From an uncultured Methanofollis sp. (GTDB taxonomy: Archaea > Halobacteriota > Methanomicrobia > Methanomicrobiales > Methanofollaceae): a DNA stretch of 8,835 nucleotides. The stretch spans positions 1 to 8,835 of the forward strand of contig NZ_CALFSA010000137.1 in NCBI RefSeq assembly GCF_937919355.1, read 5' to 3'. A program made the position numbers and the translations under genes. The notes beneath the pieces are model-generated. The model did no database searches and was not told where the DNA came from. It saw only the letters and a program-made list of their open reading frames with translations. Positions 1 through 6,654 of this stretch are shown here, in pieces (within the stretch, counting starts at the first letter, position 1; the number at the start of each line of letters is the position of its first letter).

Positions 1-225
1 GCGCCTTCAGCGTTCTGGATTAATCGGAATTACCGGGAAGATAGATATTCTGTCGACTGGCTACTCGATCAAAGTACGTCTCAAAATATTGTTGTTCTTG
101 TTCATCCTGAGGATATACTCCACGGAACGCCTTTAGTGGTCAGAGAGTACGAACAGATAGTGAGTAATGCAACCATTGCGCCTATAAACGACTTTATTCA
201 TGATGCCTTGGGAAGGGGTACATAA
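1..225 (+). CDS. C-terminal 74 residues of an unidentified protein, possibly polysaccharide-deacetylase-like (5' partial)
   Basis: The frame is open from base 1 and ends at a TAA (223-225), so only the C-terminus is visible. The fragment has a hydrophobic strand followed by His-Pro-Glu (IVVLVHPEDIL, about residues 30-40). An LxHPE strand like this is seen near the end of some polysaccharide deacetylase-type (NodB fold) proteins, which would suit a glycan operon. No catalytic residues fall inside the window, so this is a weak guess. The stop codon shares one base with the next ATG (TAATG), so the two genes are probably translationally coupled and share a transcript that starts upstream of the window. 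The codons are AT-rich, like the genes that follow. Confidence 0.7.
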   Translation, partial: APSAFWINRNYREDRYSVDWLLDQSTSQNIVVLVHPEDILHGTPLVVREYEQIVSNATIAPINDFIHDALGRGT

Positions 226-1028
226 TGGATCGTGATCATGCTTGGAAATCTGAATGGGATCGTAGGGCTCAATTTTGTGAAAACGACCTTTTATTTGATC
301 GGGGCCTCGAAACCAACAGTGGTATCGTCCATACGTATTACAATAAACAATTATTAAATTTCATCGGCTCTGAGAGGAGTATGAGGATTCTGGATGTTGG
401 GTGTGGAACAGGAGATAGTATTGAACTGATCAAAAAGACTAATGGGAGTGCTATTAACATATTTGGCCTAGATTATTGTGACGGCGCAATATACCGTTGT
501 AATAGTAAGTTAGAGGTGTCTTTATTTGAAAATGTTAATTTATTTATTGGCAGTGCTGATAATTTGATGTTCAAAGATTGCTCTTTTGATAGGGTTATTT
601 GCATTAGCGTTCTCCAATATCTATCCGATTCCGATTGCGATCATGCATTGTATGAACTATTAAGAGTTACTCAAAGGGGCAAATATATTTATATTACAAT
701 ACATAATAGTTTCTCTCCATTTTGGTTTGTGCATAAAATTGTACACTGTTTGTATATTGGGAAATTATTGAGAAAACTTAGAATCCTCGGAGAAGATACT
801 TGTCCAAAGGAAAATATTCGCTCCTATTTATGGTATCTTCAAAGAATTACCTCCAATGGAGGGAAAATAGTTGACATTTCGTCTTTTAATATACTTCCCA
901 AGTATGCCCCACAGAGAATCATTCCTCCTTTGTTGAGACTGGAAATTTTATTGCGGAGGATCCCTGTTATTTCTCATTTAGTTCAAAATATTGGTGCAGT
1001 TTCCACTATTGTGGTGATGAGAGAATGA
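225..1028 (+). CDS. class I SAM-dependent methyltransferase
   Basis: This 267-residue protein is predicted to be a cytoplasmic S-adenosylmethionine-dependent methyltransferase. The glycine-rich SAM loop ILDVGCGTG is at residues 55-63. The acidic residue that would contact the ribose is in GLD (81-83). The post-motif segment ADNLMFKDCSFDRVICISV (about 111-129) matches the usual ADxLPFxDxSFDxV pattern of Methyltransf_11-type enzymes. The C-terminal 100 residues are basic and hydrophobic (for example FWFVHKIVHCLYIGKLLRKLRIL, written here as positions 166-188) and may contact a lipid-linked glycan or the membrane; that is inference. The acceptor cannot be read from sequence, but the neighbours suggest a sugar or a glycan end. 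The start overlaps the upstream stop by one base and is preceded by a G-rich stretch (210-218). The stop overlaps the next start (ATGA). Confidence 0.9.
   Translation: MDRDHAWKSEWDRRAQFCENDLLFDRGLETNSGIVHTYYNKQLLNFIGSERSMRILDVGCGTGDSIELIKKTNGSAINIFGLDYCDGAIYRCNSKLEVSLFENVNLFIGSADNLMFKDCSFDRVICISVLQYLSDSDCDHALYELLRVTQRGKYIYITIHNSFSPFWFVHKIVHCLYIGKLLRKLRILGEDTCPKENIRSYLWYLQRITSNGGKIVDISSFNILPKYAPQRIIPPLLRLEILLRRIPVISHLVQNIGAVSTIVVMRE
1013..1018 (+). promoter_or_regulatory. Shine-Dalgarno site for the FemAB-like gene
   Basis: GGTGAT lies six bases before the ATG at 1025, inside the end of the methyltransferase gene. It matches the complement of the archaeal 16S 3' end. It supports the ATGA-overlap start and an archaeal host. 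Confidence 0.6.
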
Positions 1029-2035
1029 CGTCTAAGTTTCATCTTGAAATGCTCAAACCGTCTCAATATAGTGCTTGGGATGACCTTGTTGATAATTCTC
1101 CTCAAGGTACATTGTTCCATAAATGTTGGTGGCTAAAAACTATTGCCGACAACCGGGGCACAGATCTCTGTCTTCTCGGTGTTTTTAGAGGGGATGATCT
1201 CGTTGGAGGATGTGGTATTTCTGAAGAAAAGAGGTTCTTTTTCAAACTTGCTTTTTCCCCTCCAATAAATTCTGCCACAGCATATGGCGGTATTATCATT
1301 GCTGGATCTGAAGTTAAGAACGTAAAGAAAAATGAATCAATGAATAATTCTATCATTGAATCTGTTTCAGGTTATTGTCTTGAACATTATGATTATTCAC
1401 AGATTCTTAATTCTCCTGCCCTTACCGACATTCGCCCGTTTCTGTGGAAAGGATGGGATGAATCGGTTTATTACACCTATATACTCGGTTTGAATAATTT
1501 CTCCAGTTTGAAGGATCTATCCCTGCATTATGACGGATCAGTTCGTTGGTCGATTAATAAGGCCGAGAAAAATGCAGTAGAGGTTCGTGTTGTTAATGAT
1601 GATATGGATCTCATTTATGATCTTCTGATGGAGTCATACAACTGGCATAAGGAAGATGCTCCTGTCTCAAAACATCTCCTCACGGCTTTGATGAAGGAAC
1701 TGAATAGCAGAGGGGCATGCAAGACCTATGTTGCCTATCATGAGGATCATCCAATCTCATTTGGAACATTTTTGTTCTATAAAAATAGTGCCTCCTACTG
1801 GTTAGGCGGCTCCCGAAGAGACGCCCTTAGTCTGGAGGGTCCTAGCGCTGTTTTGGGGCATGCTTTGAAAGAGGCTCTTTCCGATAAAATATCTTATATT
1901 GACTTTATTGGGGCCAATACCCCTCCAATCGCAAAATTTAAATCAGCATTTAATCCTCAAATTATTCCTTATTATAACGCCGAATGGGCGAAGCTACGTA
2001 CTAAGTTTGCAAAGTCTCTTTATTCTGTGTTTTAA
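1025..2035 (+). CDS. FemAB-like / GNAT-fold acyltransferase (BioF2-like domain)
   Basis: This 336-residue protein resembles the FemAB/BioF2-like branch of the GNAT superfamily. In bacteria such proteins transfer amino acids from aminoacyl-tRNA, or other acyl groups, onto cell-wall precursors; in glycan islands they probably acylate an amino sugar. The N-terminal segment SPQGTLFHKCWWLKTI (25-40) is a typical entry motif. The C-terminal half has SFGTFLFYKNSASYWLGGS (245-263), then a helix and YIDFIGAN...IAKFKSAFNP (291-311), which matches the family's late FDxxGxN...FKxxFG signature. The start overlaps the methyltransferase stop by four bases (ATGA) and has a good ribosome binding site. The stop TAA is 13 bases before the next gene's ATG. 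Archaea with no murein have no classical Fem substrate, so the acceptor is open. Confidence 0.8.
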   Translation: MTSKFHLEMLKPSQYSAWDDLVDNSPQGTLFHKCWWLKTIADNRGTDLCLLGVFRGDDLVGGCGISEEKRFFFKLAFSPPINSATAYGGIIIAGSEVKNVKKNESMNNSIIESVSGYCLEHYDYSQILNSPALTDIRPFLWKGWDESVYYTYILGLNNFSSLKDLSLHYDGSVRWSINKAEKNAVEVRVVNDDMDLIYDLLMESYNWHKEDAPVSKHLLTALMKELNSRGACKTYVAYHEDHPISFGTFLFYKNSASYWLGGSRRDALSLEGPSAVLGHALKEALSDKISYIDFIGANTPPIAKFKSAFNPQIIPYYNAEWAKLRTKFAKSLYSVF

Positions 2036-2037
2036 TT

Positions 2038-2043
2038 GGGTGG
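2038..2043 (+). promoter_or_regulatory. ribosome binding site that fixes the GT4 start
   Basis: GGGTGG sits five bases before the ATG at 2049. It supports this start over an in-frame ATG at 1899, which would overlap the preceding gene by about 137 bases and add 50 residues with no glycosyltransferase character. Confidence 0.6.
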
Positions 2044-2048
2044 TTATT

Positions 2049-3203
2049 ATGTCAAAAGTGTGCATGATTTCAACAGGACATAGTCCTTTTGATGACCGTA
2101 TATTCCATAAAGAGGCAAAATCTCTAGAGAAAGCAGGTTATGATGTCGCCGTAATATGCCAGAGTGATAATGATTTCAGTACGATCCTTGACAATATTAA
2201 AGTTGAAGGTATCAAGAGGAGAGGATCAGGGTTCATCGGGGAGTTGTTCCAGATGGGTAAATTATTTTTGAGGTCTTTAAATCTGAATTATGACATATAT
2301 CACTGCCATGAACCTCAATCATTAATTGTAGGATTATTTTTGAGGTTCCTCTGTCGTAAGAAGATTATTTATGATGTCCATGAGCATTGGCCAAGCCAGA
2401 TCTCATCTCGTTATGGTGGATTGAGAAAAAAAATCATCACGAATATTGTTGAAAAAATCGAACATAAATCGCGTGCATATGTGTCATATTTCATCGTTGC
2501 TCCTCCCAATCTAAAAGACCGTTTTTCAAAGGATAATATAAAAAATAATGTGGATATTCTATATGTTTGTCCGGAATTGGGTATTTTTAGTCACATTAAT
2601 GATGCAATAGTTCGTGAATTTATTGGCAGAAATACGATCGTGTATGAAGGGAATATTGATGTAAAATATCGAGGTTTGGACGTTTTCGTAAAATCTTTGC
2701 CAATCCTAGCGAAACAGTACCCTAATCTGTTATATTTAATCGTTGGGCGAATGTTGATCAGTTCGGCAGAGATGGAGTCTTTGAATCAATATTTAGTGGA
2801 GTATGAAGTGCGTGATCATTTTACTTACACAGATTGGGTCGAATATGCCGATGTTCCAAGTTATCTTTCTGCATCTAAATTGGGCGTAATACTGCTCCAA
2901 CCTGTTTCGTACAATAACATTATTGGAACCCCGAACAAACTTTTTGATTACATGGCTGCAGGTATTCCTGTCGTGGCCAGTGATTTTCCAAATATCCGAA
3001 GCATCGTTGAGGATGCTAAATGCGGGATTCTTGTGGATCCTACTGATCCTCAGGATATCGCGGATTCTATTGCATATCTCTTGAATAATCCTGAAATTGC
3101 AATTTCAATGGGACAAAATGGAAAAAAAGCAATAGAATCAAAATATAACTGGGAGAATATGGAACAAAGACTGTATCGTATCTATCATGAGGTTAGTGGA
3201 TGA
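2049..3203 (+). CDS. glycosyltransferase family 4 (GT-B fold)
   Basis: This 384-residue protein should transfer a sugar from a nucleotide donor to a lipid-linked or growing glycan at the cytoplasmic membrane face. The N-terminal domain starts MSKVCMIST and carries DDRIFHKEAKSL...GYDVAVIC (15-37), a common GT4 opening. It then has YDIYHCHEPQSL (81-92) and IIYDVHEHWP (106-115). The C-terminal Rossmann domain has the strand TIVYEGNID (196-204) and the donor-binding stretch TPNKLFDYMAAGIPVVASD (294-312), followed by IVEDAKCGILVDPTD (319-333). The second Glu of the usual EX7E pair appears as Asp300 (FDYMAAG) and the first is not obvious; this occurs in some GT4 subgroups. The chosen start has a good ribosome binding site. 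The stop overlaps the next start (ATGA). The donor sugar cannot be predicted. Confidence 0.9.
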   Translation: MSKVCMISTGHSPFDDRIFHKEAKSLEKAGYDVAVICQSDNDFSTILDNIKVEGIKRRGSGFIGELFQMGKLFLRSLNLNYDIYHCHEPQSLIVGLFLRFLCRKKIIYDVHEHWPSQISSRYGGLRKKIITNIVEKIEHKSRAYVSYFIVAPPNLKDRFSKDNIKNNVDILYVCPELGIFSHINDAIVREFIGRNTIVYEGNIDVKYRGLDVFVKSLPILAKQYPNLLYLIVGRMLISSAEMESLNQYLVEYEVRDHFTYTDWVEYADVPSYLSASKLGVILLQPVSYNNIIGTPNKLFDYMAAGIPVVASDFPNIRSIVEDAKCGILVDPTDPQDIADSIAYLLNNPEIAISMGQNGKKAIESKYNWENMEQRLYRIYHEVSG

Positions 3204-4348
3204 CATCTCTTTCTCAAGTTATTGACACGATGGAGCAGATGCACCAATGGAGAAATAGTTTTAATGGCGATCAGATTGGATACGGATATGATGAGTATTC
3301 GAAAAATAAGGGTTTGATTTACCCAGAAGTCTACGCAAAATATGCGATTGGCTATCTATTCCTATATAAACAAACTGAAAACGACGAATATTTGAGATTA
3401 TGCAGGGATGCTCTCCAGTGGTTAAAGAATAACACTTCTCCCTATTATAATGATTATTGCTGGGGTTTGCCTTTTGATTTTGATGGTGTTCCGGTAAATG
3501 GACCCTATCTGTTAACAACATCTTTTTGTGGTCATGCGTTTCTGGACTACTATGAGTATTCAAATGACAGTACTTATCTTAACATCGCTGAAAGTGCGAT
3601 GAACTGGATCGTTGATAATCTGTTCATGAAAATAGGAGGGAATGATATATTGTGCTATTCTCCCTATGATGGTGATAGATATTTCATCCCCAATGCTGTT
3701 TCTATAGGATTGGGTTTTCTATCGAGAGTTTCTGAATACACTCATAGGGACATTGATCCTGTTGTTAAAGCGGTGCTACAACCACTGCTCAGTTCCCAGA
3801 ATAGCAAATATCTCTGGAGATACAGCACACGGAGTCCGACTATAGATAATCTTCATAATGCATATGTCCTTGAAGGATTGTGGCGATATTGGTTATCTTA
3901 TAGAGACCCTTCGATTTTAAATACCATTACAACTGGGACAGATGCCCATTGGAAAATATTTTTTGAAGAAAATGGATATGGCCGGGGTTTTTTGTTGAGC
4001 GACCTTCGAGATTTCAAGGAAGTAGATCTTAAGACGATGATCCGTGATATGATAGTACAGACTGCGAATAGATTCGGATTCTTAATGAATAAAAACCCCG
4101 AAACTAGATTATGGGGTTATGCAGCATCGATTCGTACTTTCACATATGCCAGTTATTGGGATAAAAAATATCTTTTATATGCCTTGAAAGCGCATGAACA
4201 TGTTAAAACCACATTATATAATGACTTAGGATATTTCTACTATCGAAGTACGGAAAAAGAATCTTATATGCGCCACCAGGCACATCTCTTTGAAGCGTTA
4301 AGTGTGCTCGGCGAGAGAATGACTTCTGGGAGTTTGAATTATGATTAA
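3200..4348 (+). CDS. helical-barrel-like protein of unknown activity (six-hairpin glycosidase / glucuronyl-epimerase-like)
   Basis: I do not recognise a named family for this 382-residue protein. It is rich in Tyr, Trp and paired helices with recurring patterns such as YAIGYLFLYKQTENDEYLRLCRDALQWL (48-75, positions given for a helical hairpin) and STYLNIAESAMNWIVDNL (124-141). That layout is typical of (alpha/alpha) toroid proteins, including six-hairpin glycosidases and the C-terminal domain of D-glucuronyl C5-epimerases. Candidate carbohydrate-contact segments are WGLPFDFDG (88-96), CYSPYDGDRYFIPNA (152-166), YLWRYSTR (204-211) and the late YMRHQAHLFEAL (356-367). There is no signal peptide, so it seems cytoplasmic. 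It overlaps the GT4 stop (ATGA, with GAGGT six bases upstream of its ATG), and its own end overlaps the radical SAM gene by eight bases. This suggests that the two act on the same glycan. A lyase, hydrolase or epimerase is possible. Confidence 0.75.
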   Translation: MTSLSQVIDTMEQMHQWRNSFNGDQIGYGYDEYSKNKGLIYPEVYAKYAIGYLFLYKQTENDEYLRLCRDALQWLKNNTSPYYNDYCWGLPFDFDGVPVNGPYLLTTSFCGHAFLDYYEYSNDSTYLNIAESAMNWIVDNLFMKIGGNDILCYSPYDGDRYFIPNAVSIGLGFLSRVSEYTHRDIDPVVKAVLQPLLSSQNSKYLWRYSTRSPTIDNLHNAYVLEGLWRYWLSYRDPSILNTITTGTDAHWKIFFEENGYGRGFLLSDLRDFKEVDLKTMIRDMIVQTANRFGFLMNKNPETRLWGYAASIRTFTYASYWDKKYLLYALKAHEHVKTTLYNDLGYFYYRSTEKESYMRHQAHLFEALSVLGERMTSGSLNYD

Positions 4349-5480
4349 AAAATTAATGCATGGCATACATAATCCCCACTTGGTCGAAGATTGGCTAAAA
4401 CGGAGGTATAATCATTTTATCTATCGATTACCCCCTAATAAATTAAATTCTCCCCATTGCCAGCGGATTGCACTCTCATTAAACAGCATCTGTAATCTTA
4501 AGTGTCGAATGTGTGACATTGGTCAACGCTGTTCCGGGGAGTTTTATAAGAATGTAACTAATGGCGGAGAATTGTCTATAGATACTTTGAGACTGTTTAT
4601 TGAGGACGTTGTTAATAGCGTTGATAATTCTCCGGTAATTGCGATAAATGGAACAGAACCTCTATTATATCCTCATATTACAGATCTTATCAAGTATATC
4701 CGGTCTAAAAATACAATGTGCGAACTTACGACAAATGGTTATTTGCTACAAAAGTTTGCGCAGGATTTTGTTGGGATTCAATTACCTTTAATAAATATAT
4801 CTATCCACGGCCCAGAGAACATTCATAATGGCATAGTTGGGGTACCAAATAGTTTCGAAAGATCATACCGTGGTATAGAGCAGATTATCGAGATGAAATC
4901 AAAAACCAAAAGTAAATTCCCGAAAATATTTGTTGCATTTACCATATCTGACGCTAATTATCAATATTTATCCGAAACTGCGGCTATATTTAAAGATCTA
5001 GGTGTTGATGGAATCAAATTTACTCACCTTAATTTTGTAGATAACGAAATGGCACAGTCTCATAACGAAAAATATGGATGGTTTTATGAGGTAAAAAAAA
5101 GCAGTGTAGGTTCGACCGCTCCTTGTTCTGTCGATATAGATGTTCTTTCTGATGAAATCAAGACTGTTAATGCGATCTATCAAGGTAAGTTTGTTTACTT
5201 CTCTCCAAATCTCGATCGGAGTGACTCTATCTGGCAATATTATCATAAGCCCTCACAGTTTATAGGATCAAAACAGTGTGTTGTTCCTTGGACAAATATG
5301 CAGGTTTTATCAAATGGAGACGTGATACCGGCTTCTAGATGTTTCCACATAAAATATGGAAATATCTATACAAATACGTTTAATGAAATCTGGTTTGGCC
5401 AAAATGCCATGGATTTTAGAGATTTCCTGAGAAAAGTTGGAGCAACCCCCGCGTGTTCTCGGTGTTGTGGTATATTTTAG
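4341..5480 (+). CDS. radical SAM protein with C-terminal SPASM/twitch-like cysteine set
   Basis: This 379-residue protein belongs to the radical SAM superfamily, which cleaves SAM at a [4Fe-4S] cluster to give a 5'-deoxyadenosyl radical. The cluster motif is CNLKCRMC (Cys51, Cys55, Cys58). It is followed by the SAM-binding strand region INGTEPLLYP (102-111), where GTEPLL replaces the common GGEPLL, then TTNGYLL (130-136) and ISIHGPENIHN (153-163). The C-terminal part has Cys313 (CVVPW), a strand SNGDVIPASRC ending at Cys334, the GNI segment (340-342) and a terminal CSRCC (372-376). This matches a SPASM/twitch domain holding an auxiliary Fe-S cluster. Such enzymes modify peptides or do dehydrogenation and epimerisation on sugars and cyclitols. 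No precursor peptide gene is visible nearby, so a sugar substrate is likelier. GGGAG at 4328-4332 is a fair ribosome binding site. Confidence 0.9.
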   Translation: MIKKLMHGIHNPHLVEDWLKRRYNHFIYRLPPNKLNSPHCQRIALSLNSICNLKCRMCDIGQRCSGEFYKNVTNGGELSIDTLRLFIEDVVNSVDNSPVIAINGTEPLLYPHITDLIKYIRSKNTMCELTTNGYLLQKFAQDFVGIQLPLINISIHGPENIHNGIVGVPNSFERSYRGIEQIIEMKSKTKSKFPKIFVAFTISDANYQYLSETAAIFKDLGVDGIKFTHLNFVDNEMAQSHNEKYGWFYEVKKSSVGSTAPCSVDIDVLSDEIKTVNAIYQGKFVYFSPNLDRSDSIWQYYHKPSQFIGSKQCVVPWTNMQVLSNGDVIPASRCFHIKYGNIYTNTFNEIWFGQNAMDFRDFLRKVGATPACSRCCGIF

Positions 5481-5487
5481 GGACGCA

Positions 5488-5492
5488 GTGAT
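5488..5492 (+). promoter_or_regulatory. Shine-Dalgarno site for the acetyltransferase gene
   Basis: GTGAT lies six bases before the ATG at 5499, in the 18-base gap after the radical SAM stop. It supports that start. Confidence 0.5.
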
Positions 5493-5498
5493 AAAAAT

Positions 5499-6026
5499 AT
5501 GTTTATTGACGAACTCCAGACATTTTTCTTTAAAATATTGTCAATGATACCTGGAAAGGTCGGATGTTCGCTTAGATACAATATATATAGTCGTATTTTT
5601 ATGTCTTCGGGGCAGGGTTTCGTCATTTTGGAGGATGTTGTGTTATTGCATCCTGAGAATATTTCTATTGGTTCATTTAGTGGGATTAATCGGAATTGCT
5701 ATGTCGACGCATATGGTGGGATTAATCTCGGGAATTACGTTCAAGTTGGGCCTAATACACATCTAATTTCGGCGAATCACAACTATTTAAGAGTGGAGAT
5801 TCCAATATGCAAGCAGGGCCATACGCCTAAAAAAATTATAGTCGAGGATGATGTCTGGATTGGGGCGAATTGTGTTATTTTAGCCGGAGTAAAAATCAAC
5901 AAGGGTGCAGTAGTGGCAGCAGGTGCTGTTGTAACAAAAGATGTGCCCCCATACTCGGTGGTGGGGGGTGTACCGGCAAGAGTTATTAAATATAGACAAA
6001 AATATAGACAAAATTCTGGTCTCTAA
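5499..6026 (+). CDS. hexapeptide-repeat O-acetyltransferase (CatB/LacA/WbbJ-like)
   Basis: This 175-residue protein has a left-handed parallel beta-helix and should transfer acetyl from acetyl-CoA to a sugar hydroxyl in the cytoplasm, normally as a trimer. Hexapeptide repeats run from about residue 54 (ISIGSFSGINRNCYVD) through LGNYVQVGPNTHLI (77-90). The likely catalytic histidine is His94 in SANHNY (91-96). The typical end DDVWIGANCVILAGV...GAVVAAGAVVTKDVPPYSVVGGVPARVIKY is complete (117-165, key residues only). The family usually ends soon after the VGGVPAR motif. Here the tail KYRQKYRQNSGL includes a 12-base tandem duplication. It is the last gene of the AT-rich operon. O-acetylation of the glycan built by the upstream genes is the natural role, but the exact acceptor is unknown. 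Confidence 0.92.
   Translation: MFIDELQTFFFKILSMIPGKVGCSLRYNIYSRIFMSSGQGFVILEDVVLLHPENISIGSFSGINRNCYVDAYGGINLGNYVQVGPNTHLISANHNYLRVEIPICKQGHTPKKIIVEDDVWIGANCVILAGVKINKGAVVAAGAVVTKDVPPYSVVGGVPARVIKYRQKYRQNSGL
5988..6011 (+). repeat. 12-bp tandem duplication in the acetyltransferase 3' end
   Basis: Two perfect copies of AAATATAGACAA lie head to tail. They encode KYRQ twice (residues 164-171). The duplication stays in frame and lengthens the basic C-terminal tail after the conserved VGGVPAR motif. Confidence 0.85.
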
Positions 6027-6040
6027 TATGCCTAATAATA

Positions 6041-6106
6041 TATTTTTGTTGGCAAACTCATTCTTAATTAATTATCGTTTCTTCTAGTCGTGGATTATTA
6101 TTTGTT
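6041..6106 (+). terminator. T-rich stretch after the operon; possible archaeal oligo-T terminator
   Basis: The 107-base gap between the acetyltransferase stop (6026) and the flippase remnant (about 6134) is very AT-rich. It has a T5 run (6043-6047) and further T-rich runs near 6080 and 6101-6106. Archaeal transcription can stop at oligo-T tracts without a hairpin, so this is a plausible operon end. No clear stem-loop is visible. A 19-codon open frame (6028-6087) is in the same stretch but has no recognisable content. Confidence 0.3.
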
Positions 6107-6133
6107 TTGATTGTTAGATTCGCAATACTATAA

Positions 6134-6214
6134 CTTCTAGATAGCCTCAATATCCTGTGGCGGAGAAAACTCTATTATATAGAACTTGGCACATGCCTGC
6201 CCTTCCTCAAACTC
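6134..6214 (+). pseudogene. polysaccharide flippase remnant, left piece (plus strand)
   Basis: After an in-frame TAA at 6131-6133, this 27-codon frame reads LLDSLNILWRRKLYY, then IELGTCLPFLKL, up to the rearrangement point. Alone it is short and would be weak. When the neighbouring minus-strand piece is turned round, this frame continues without a break into LITRFQIRHLKNIFIFSFW, the cytoplasmic loop and the start of a transmembrane segment of a Wzx/RfbX-type flippase. Upstream of 6134 the frame is closed by several stops and the DNA becomes AT-rich. The N-terminal half of the transporter (about six membrane segments) is therefore missing here, lost at the island junction. Assignment of this piece to the flippase is inferred from the in-frame join. 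Confidence 0.5.
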
Positions 6215-6654
6215 CTGGAGGTACATGAAGACATTGGCCACCTGCACCAGAAGGAGGATGCCGAGCACTGCTGCCCCCTCGACAAATCCCGCACCATAGA
6301 AGAAGTACAGGAGACGGTCACCGAGCACCCCCCCACCGCGACCGGGACCGCGAGGAGGAGGGAGTAGGTGAAGGTGCGAGAGAGGGGAAGGGTGACGCGG
6401 TCAAGGGAGCCGTCGGCATGCCCGCGGCTGATCTTTGGGTACAGGGTGGTCTGAAAAGCAATGGTAACGAAGGTTGCAGCGGCGGTGAATTGAAAGGCAA
6501 TCCTGTATACACCGACATCGGCAGTAGACATGAAGTAACCGACTAGGATCGTGTCAGCGTACGAGAAGACGATGGCACCGGTCCCAGAGAGGAATATCCA
6601 GAAAGAGAAGATGAAGATATTTTTAAGATGTCGAATTTGAAAGCGGGTGATCAG
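6215..6654 (-). pseudogene. polysaccharide flippase remnant, inverted middle piece with frameshift
   Basis: Read on the minus strand from 6654 downward, this piece encodes LITRFQIRHLKNIFIFSFWI, then FLSGTGAIVFSYADTILVGY, then FMSTADVGVYRIAFQFTAAA and TLYPKIS, then LSRTFTYSLLLAVPVAVGG. This is a close match to the middle of archaeal Wzx-type O-antigen/teichoic acid flippases (MOP superfamily). At the seven-G run (6328-6334 on the plus strand as C) the frame shifts: the sequence goes on one frame over as VLGDRLLYFFYGAGFVEGAA, then LLLVQVANVFMYLQ, ending at the breakpoint near 6215. One extra G would restore one frame. Beyond 6215 the minus frame runs on by chance to a TAG. In a working gene the next residues would be TMCLNAIDRP, which lie on the plus strand at 6655. 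The piece is thus inverted relative to the gene's 3' end. Not functional as it stands. Confidence 0.85.
6328..6334 (-). repeat. homopolymer run of seven C (G on the flippase strand) at the frameshift
   Basis: The frame break in the inverted flippase piece coincides with this run. Seven G give VGGCSVT, a loss of family similarity; eight G would give VGGVLGDRLLYFFYG, the expected sequence. Slippage, old decay or a sequencing error could each explain it. Confidence 0.8.

Noticed and set aside
1899..2048. A longer start for the GT4 glycosyltransferase at 1899
   Set aside because: It would overlap the FemAB-like gene by about 137 bases and add residues without family similarity. The ATG at 2049 has a good ribosome binding site and starts with the expected first strand.
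17..5697. A 15-bp identical stretch (GGATTAATCGGAATT) at 17-31 and 5683-5697
   Set aside because: Both copies lie in coding sequence and encode INRN in unrelated proteins. The match does not extend, so it is probably chance.
6028..6087. A 19-codon open frame directly after the acetyltransferase
   Set aside because: Too short, with no recognisable motif and no clear ribosome binding site. It could be a remnant or chance, and it does not look like a radical SAM precursor peptide.
6137..6214. Minus-strand continuation of the flippase frame to a TAG (EFEEGQACAKF...)
   Set aside because: These residues do not look like a flippase. They are read from the wrong strand beyond the inversion breakpoint.
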